A stretch of DNA of 9,634 nt from Bacteroidota bacterium. GTDB taxonomy: Bacteria; Bacteroidota; Bacteroidia; Bacteroidales; P3. Where the stretch lies: NCBI GenBank assembly GCA_030540495.1, contig JAUNWC010000036.1, positions 1-9,634 of the forward strand, read 5' to 3'. The translations under genes and the position numbers were made by a program. This document shows, one piece after another, positions 8,024-9,634 of the stretch (position 1 is its first letter; each line of letters opens with the position of its first letter). The notes beneath the pieces are model-generated. The model searched no databases. It worked only from the letters and a program-made list of their open reading frames with translations, and had not been told where the DNA came from.

Positions 8024-8031
8024 CAAAGTTA
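8024..8031 (-). promoter_or_regulatory. Candidate -7 box for pyrG
   Basis: Read on the minus strand, 8031 to 8024 is TAACTTTG, an exact match to the Bacteroidota -7 consensus. It is about 45 bases upstream of the pyrG ATG. Nothing matching TTTG is seen at the expected -33 distance; the region there is a run of T (minus strand, about 8061-8056). Confidence 0.55.
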
Positions 8032-8144
8032 GTATTTTTTTTTGTATCCATATAGAAAAAACTATATTTTTATTTACACAAGATAAGGAATTATAGGTTA
8101 CAGGCACAGGCTGTTTTATAGGTTGGGATAGATTAGCATAGGTT

Positions 8145-8159
8145 GGAGGCTGAGCCTCC
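8145..8159. repeat. Small GC-rich hairpin in array A
   Basis: GGAGGC (8145-8150) and GCCTCC (8154-8159) form a 6-base-pair hairpin with loop TGA, set between decanucleotide units. Array B has the same hairpin in longer form at 9131-9155. There is no T tract after it, so it is not an ordinary terminator. Confidence 0.65.
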
Positions 8160-8171
8160 TAATAGGTTAAG

Positions 8172-8279
8172 ATAGGTTATTTTAGGTTAGCATAAGTTAG
8201 CATAGGAGAGGCATAAGCGTGCCAAGAAGTAATGGCTTTGCCCTCCTATGCTAACTTATTCTAACCTATGCAAACTTAT
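8172..8279. repeat. Long central inverted repeat of array A
   Basis: A perfect 17-base arm, ATAAGTTAGCATAGGAG (8192-8208), pairs with 8243-8259. The pairing continues outward with an 8-base match (8183-8190 with 8261-8268) and weaker pairing to about 8172/8279. It continues inward through GGCA (8210-8213 with 8239-8242) and AAGC (8215-8218 with 8235-8238), leaving a loop of about 16 bases. As DNA it could extrude as a cruciform; as RNA it would form a long imperfect hairpin. Confidence 0.85.
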
Positions 8280-8352
8280 AGGATCCTATGCTTGTAACCT
8301 ATGCAAACTTATTATAATCTACCTTAACCAAATATTTTTGTATTTTTTTTAT

Positions 8353-8404
8353 AAAAAATTTGGCTGAATAAAAATTTATTTATAACTTCGCGACAATTAA
8401 TAAC
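8353..8404 (+). promoter_or_regulatory. Promoter cassette of the 8422 gene, duplicated at 9307-9358
   Basis: A TTTG -33 element (8359-8362), a 20-base spacer and TAACTTCG (8383-8390) in the -7 position fit the Bacteroidota promoter layout, with C in place of T in the -7 box (consensus TAnnTTTG). The 52-base block is identical to 9307-9358 except for that one base. The predicted start lies around 8397, about 25 bases before the ATG. Confidence 0.8.
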
Positions 8405-8421
8405 AATAAAATTTCACAGAT

Positions 8422-9102
8422 ATGAAAAAAGCAGTATTTTTTGTGTGTTTATTTTCTTTGCTTATACAAGGAAATGTTTTTGCTCAAAGAGAAAAAGGAA
8501 ACGTTTGGGCATCGCCATTGGTGGGAGCCTCACTATTTAACGACAATAATAAGGTAATTGAATTTTATGATTGTGAGGCAAATGTGGTTAATTCTTTTTC
8601 TTGGGGCTTTAATTTAGGATATGATTTTAGCAAATCTTATATATTCCTTTCTTTAGAAGAAGAGGGTACTCGTTTGGATGCTGATAACGATATTTCCCTA
8701 AAAATTAAAACAACAAACATAAGTTTTAATTTTGCTTATCCTTTATGGCAAAGCAAATCTCAAAAATTTTCTGTGGATTTTCGCTTAGGAGTTGGTATTT
8801 ACAATACAGATATTCTCTTTGCACAAGAGAAAGAGTTTGTAGCAACACCTATGTATACGGGAACAACTACCATATTAATTAATCAATCCATAGAACAGAA
8901 TTATAATCTTTTTATACCTGTTGGTTTGACTGTTAATTTATTTAAACTAAACAACACTTCTGTAATGTTTAGTTGTCTTTATAGACATTCTTTTGACATT
9001 GGAAGAACAAAGGTCTTTGGTTCTGACAAGAAAAATACAGATTATGCTTTTAATAAATTAGGTTCTTTGTATTTAAATCTTGGCTGTGCTATTGGGATAT
9101 AA
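8422..9102 (+). CDS. Predicted small outer-membrane beta-barrel protein
   Basis: This 226-residue protein has a clear Sec signal peptide, with cleavage predicted after NVFA at residue 21 leaving an N-terminal Gln, very like the GldN signal. The mature part is rich in alternating hydrophobic/polar strands with aromatic residues at strand ends, for example SWGFNLGYDF (59-68), KSYIFLSLEEEG, TTNISFNFAYPLW, KFSVDFRLGVGIY, NLFIPVGLTVNLF, SVMFSCLYRHSF and the terminal SLYLNLGCAIGI. This pattern suggests roughly eight to ten strands of a small barrel. There is no terminal Phe and no T9SS C-terminal sorting domain that I can recognise. I do not recognise a specific family or ligand. It is read from the promoter cassette at 8353 and lies between repeat arrays A and B; the following lipoprotein gene has nearly the same promoter, suggesting co-expression. 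Barrel call is moderately confident; function unknown. Confidence 0.7.
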   Translation: MKKAVFFVCLFSLLIQGNVFAQREKGNVWASPLVGASLFNDNNKVIEFYDCEANVVNSFSWGFNLGYDFSKSYIFLSLEEEGTRLDADNDISLKIKTTNISFNFAYPLWQSKSQKFSVDFRLGVGIYNTDILFAQEKEFVATPMYTGTTTILINQSIEQNYNLFIPVGLTVNLFKLNNTSVMFSCLYRHSFDIGRTKVFGSDKKNTDYAFNKLGSLYLNLGCAIGI

Positions 9103-9104
9103 TA

Positions 9105-9284
9105 AACTATAATAATCTATAAGTTGAAATAGGTTGGAGGCATAGCCTCCAACCTGAGGCTTACCTATAAGGGCAAAGTCATTGCTTTTTGTTATACACT
9201 TATGCGTCTATAAAACAGGTTGTGTCTGTAACCTATTACAACCTACTCCCAACCTATGCTAACTTATTATAACCTACCCTAACC
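9105..9284. repeat. Decanucleotide repeat array B (copy 3 of the interspersed family)
   Basis: This fills most of the 276-base gap between the 8422 gene and the lipoprotein gene. Units such as AACCTATGCT, AACTTATTAT and AACCTACCCT lie in strict 10-base register at 9251, 9261 and 9271, with related units at 9230 and 9240. The family core is present on the minus strand (9164-9204), and 9208-9236 is the inverted partner of 8093-8121. The last 34 bases (9251-9284) match 8296-8329 in direct orientation at 31 of 34 positions. No coding potential is evident. Confidence 0.85.
9131..9155. repeat. Perfect GC-rich hairpin in array B
   Basis: AGGTTGGAGGC (9131-9141) and GCCTCCAACCT (9145-9155) form an 11-base-pair perfect stem with loop ATA, 28 bases after the stop codon of the 8422 gene. 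It shares GGAGGC/GCCTCC with the hairpin at 8145-8159. It lacks a following T tract, so it is more likely a repeat component, an RNA-stabilising 3' structure or a weak terminator than a standard terminator. Confidence 0.75.
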
Positions 9285-9306
9285 CCTATTTTTACAACAA
9301 AATGCA

Positions 9307-9358
9307 AAAAAATTTGGCTGAATAAAAATTTATTTATAACTTTGCGACAATTAATAAC
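9307..9358 (+). promoter_or_regulatory. Promoter cassette of the lipoprotein gene, duplicated from 8353-8404
   Basis: TTTG (9313-9316), a 20-base spacer and a consensus TAACTTTG (9337-9344) match the Bacteroidota -33/-7 promoter exactly. The block is 51 of 52 identical to that at 8353-8404. The predicted start lies around 9351, giving a leader of about 28 bases before the ATG at 9379. Confidence 0.85.
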
Positions 9359-9378
9359 CAATTAAAAATGTACAAATT

Positions 9379-9634
9379 ATGAGTAATTTTAAAAAAATTT
9401 CCGTCATAGTAATGGTAATGTTTATTACAAGTTTAACAATTTTTATTTCATGTAATAGCGAAGAAGAGTCTTTTGCAAATGTATTGAAAAAGATAGATGA
9501 TACAAGTGGCTATATTGCACATTATGATTCAAAAGAGCAAAAAATAATTATGGACTTTGACATAGATGTATTTCGTTCCGAAGTTGAATCATGTATTGAG
9601 AAAGAAATGGATAGAAATATTGTTGTAGAAAAAG
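9379..9634 (+). CDS. Predicted lipoprotein with a surface-export-like signal (partial, runs off the window)
   Basis: The reading frame is open from the ATG to the window end (85 codons seen, no stop), so the C-terminus is missing. The N-terminus has Lys5-Lys6, a hydrophobic stretch (7-24) and a lipobox-like FISC with the acylated Cys at residue 25, so it should be a lipoprotein processed by signal peptidase II. Directly after the Cys comes Asn-Ser-Glu-Glu-Glu, which resembles the acidic lipoprotein export signal (LES) that sends Bacteroidota lipoproteins to the cell surface. The rest of the visible part is hydrophilic and charged (IAHYDSKEQKIIMDFDIDVF) with no family that I recognise. It has a consensus promoter nearly identical to that of the 8422 gene, suggesting paired expression of an outer-membrane protein and a surface lipoprotein. 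Lipoprotein call is fairly sure; function unknown. Confidence 0.75.
   Translation, partial: MSNFKKISVIVMVMFITSLTIFISCNSEEESFANVLKKIDDTSGYIAHYDSKEQKIIMDFDIDVFRSEVESCIEKEMDRNIVVEK

Larger units (their letters stand above)
8091..8329. repeat. Palindromic decanucleotide repeat array A (copy 2 of the interspersed family)
   Basis: This stretch fills most of the 433-base divergent gap between pyrG and the 8422 gene. Its left half consists of degenerate 10-base units close to ATAGGTTAGC, in register at 8118, 8128 and 8138 and again at 8162, 8172, 8182, 8192 and 8202. Its right half is the inverse complement, with units like CTAACCTATG in register at 8251, 8261, 8271 and 8281, and after a three-base slip at 8294 and 8304. 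The core at 8212-8249 matches copies at 14-52 and, inverted, 9164-9204. The segment 8093-8121 matches 9208-9236 inverted at about 26 of 29 bases. No protein-coding potential is evident. It may be a non-autonomous mobile repeat or a structural element; origin unknown. Confidence 0.85.

Noticed and set aside
8091..9284. CRISPR array
   Set aside because: The repeats are 10-base, degenerate and contiguous, occur in both orientations, and have no unique spacers or cas genes nearby.

Overview
The window is AT-rich and looks like a member of the phylum Bacteroidota. It encodes three adjacent core subunits of the type IX secretion system (T9SS: GldL, GldM, GldN), a system known essentially only from this phylum. 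Promoter-like sites match the Bacteroidota -33 TTTG / -7 TAnnTTTG pattern. Start codons are preceded by AT-rich leaders rather than clear Shine-Dalgarno sites, and the last gene carries a lipoprotein signal with an acidic patch like the Bacteroidota surface-export signal. The long GldL (334 residues, closer to PorL of Porphyromonas than to the shorter flavobacterial GldL) leans towards Bacteroidales, but this is inference.

Layout. Bases 1-70 hold the edge of an interspersed repeat. Bases 171-965 encode a YitT-family membrane protein and 1011-1265 a small zinc-ribbon protein; the pair ends at a strong intrinsic terminator (1277-1311). Bases 1389-2507 encode a secreted SpoIID/LytB-family protein, probably a peptidoglycan lytic transglycosylase. 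A 211-base gap with a good -7 box leads into gldL-gldM-gldN (2719-6276), one tight transcription unit ending at a hairpin terminator (6302-6340). The CTP synthase gene pyrG is convergent on the minus strand (6372-7979). The 433-base divergent gap 7989-8421 holds a pyrG -7 box, a palindromic array of decanucleotide repeats and a promoter cassette. A small secreted protein, probably an outer-membrane beta-barrel, follows (8422-9102). Then come a second repeat array and a second, almost identical promoter cassette, and the start of a lipoprotein gene that runs off the window (from 9379).

How the genes work together. GldL and GldM form the proton-driven inner-membrane motor of the T9SS. GldM spans the periplasm to GldN, which normally forms a ring with the lipoprotein GldK under the outer membrane. 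gldK normally sits immediately upstream of gldL but is not here; a SpoIID-type gene occupies that position. The 8422 and 9379 genes look like a locus of envelope proteins that share a duplicated promoter, and are likely co-expressed.

The most unusual content is non-coding: a family of repeats with a 10-base period (unit close to ATAGGTTAGC), arranged as palindromes with a conserved core and small GC-rich hairpins. Three copies are visible, and two of them flank the 8422 gene. I found no complete new multi-gene system, CRISPR array, transposase, rRNA or tRNA.
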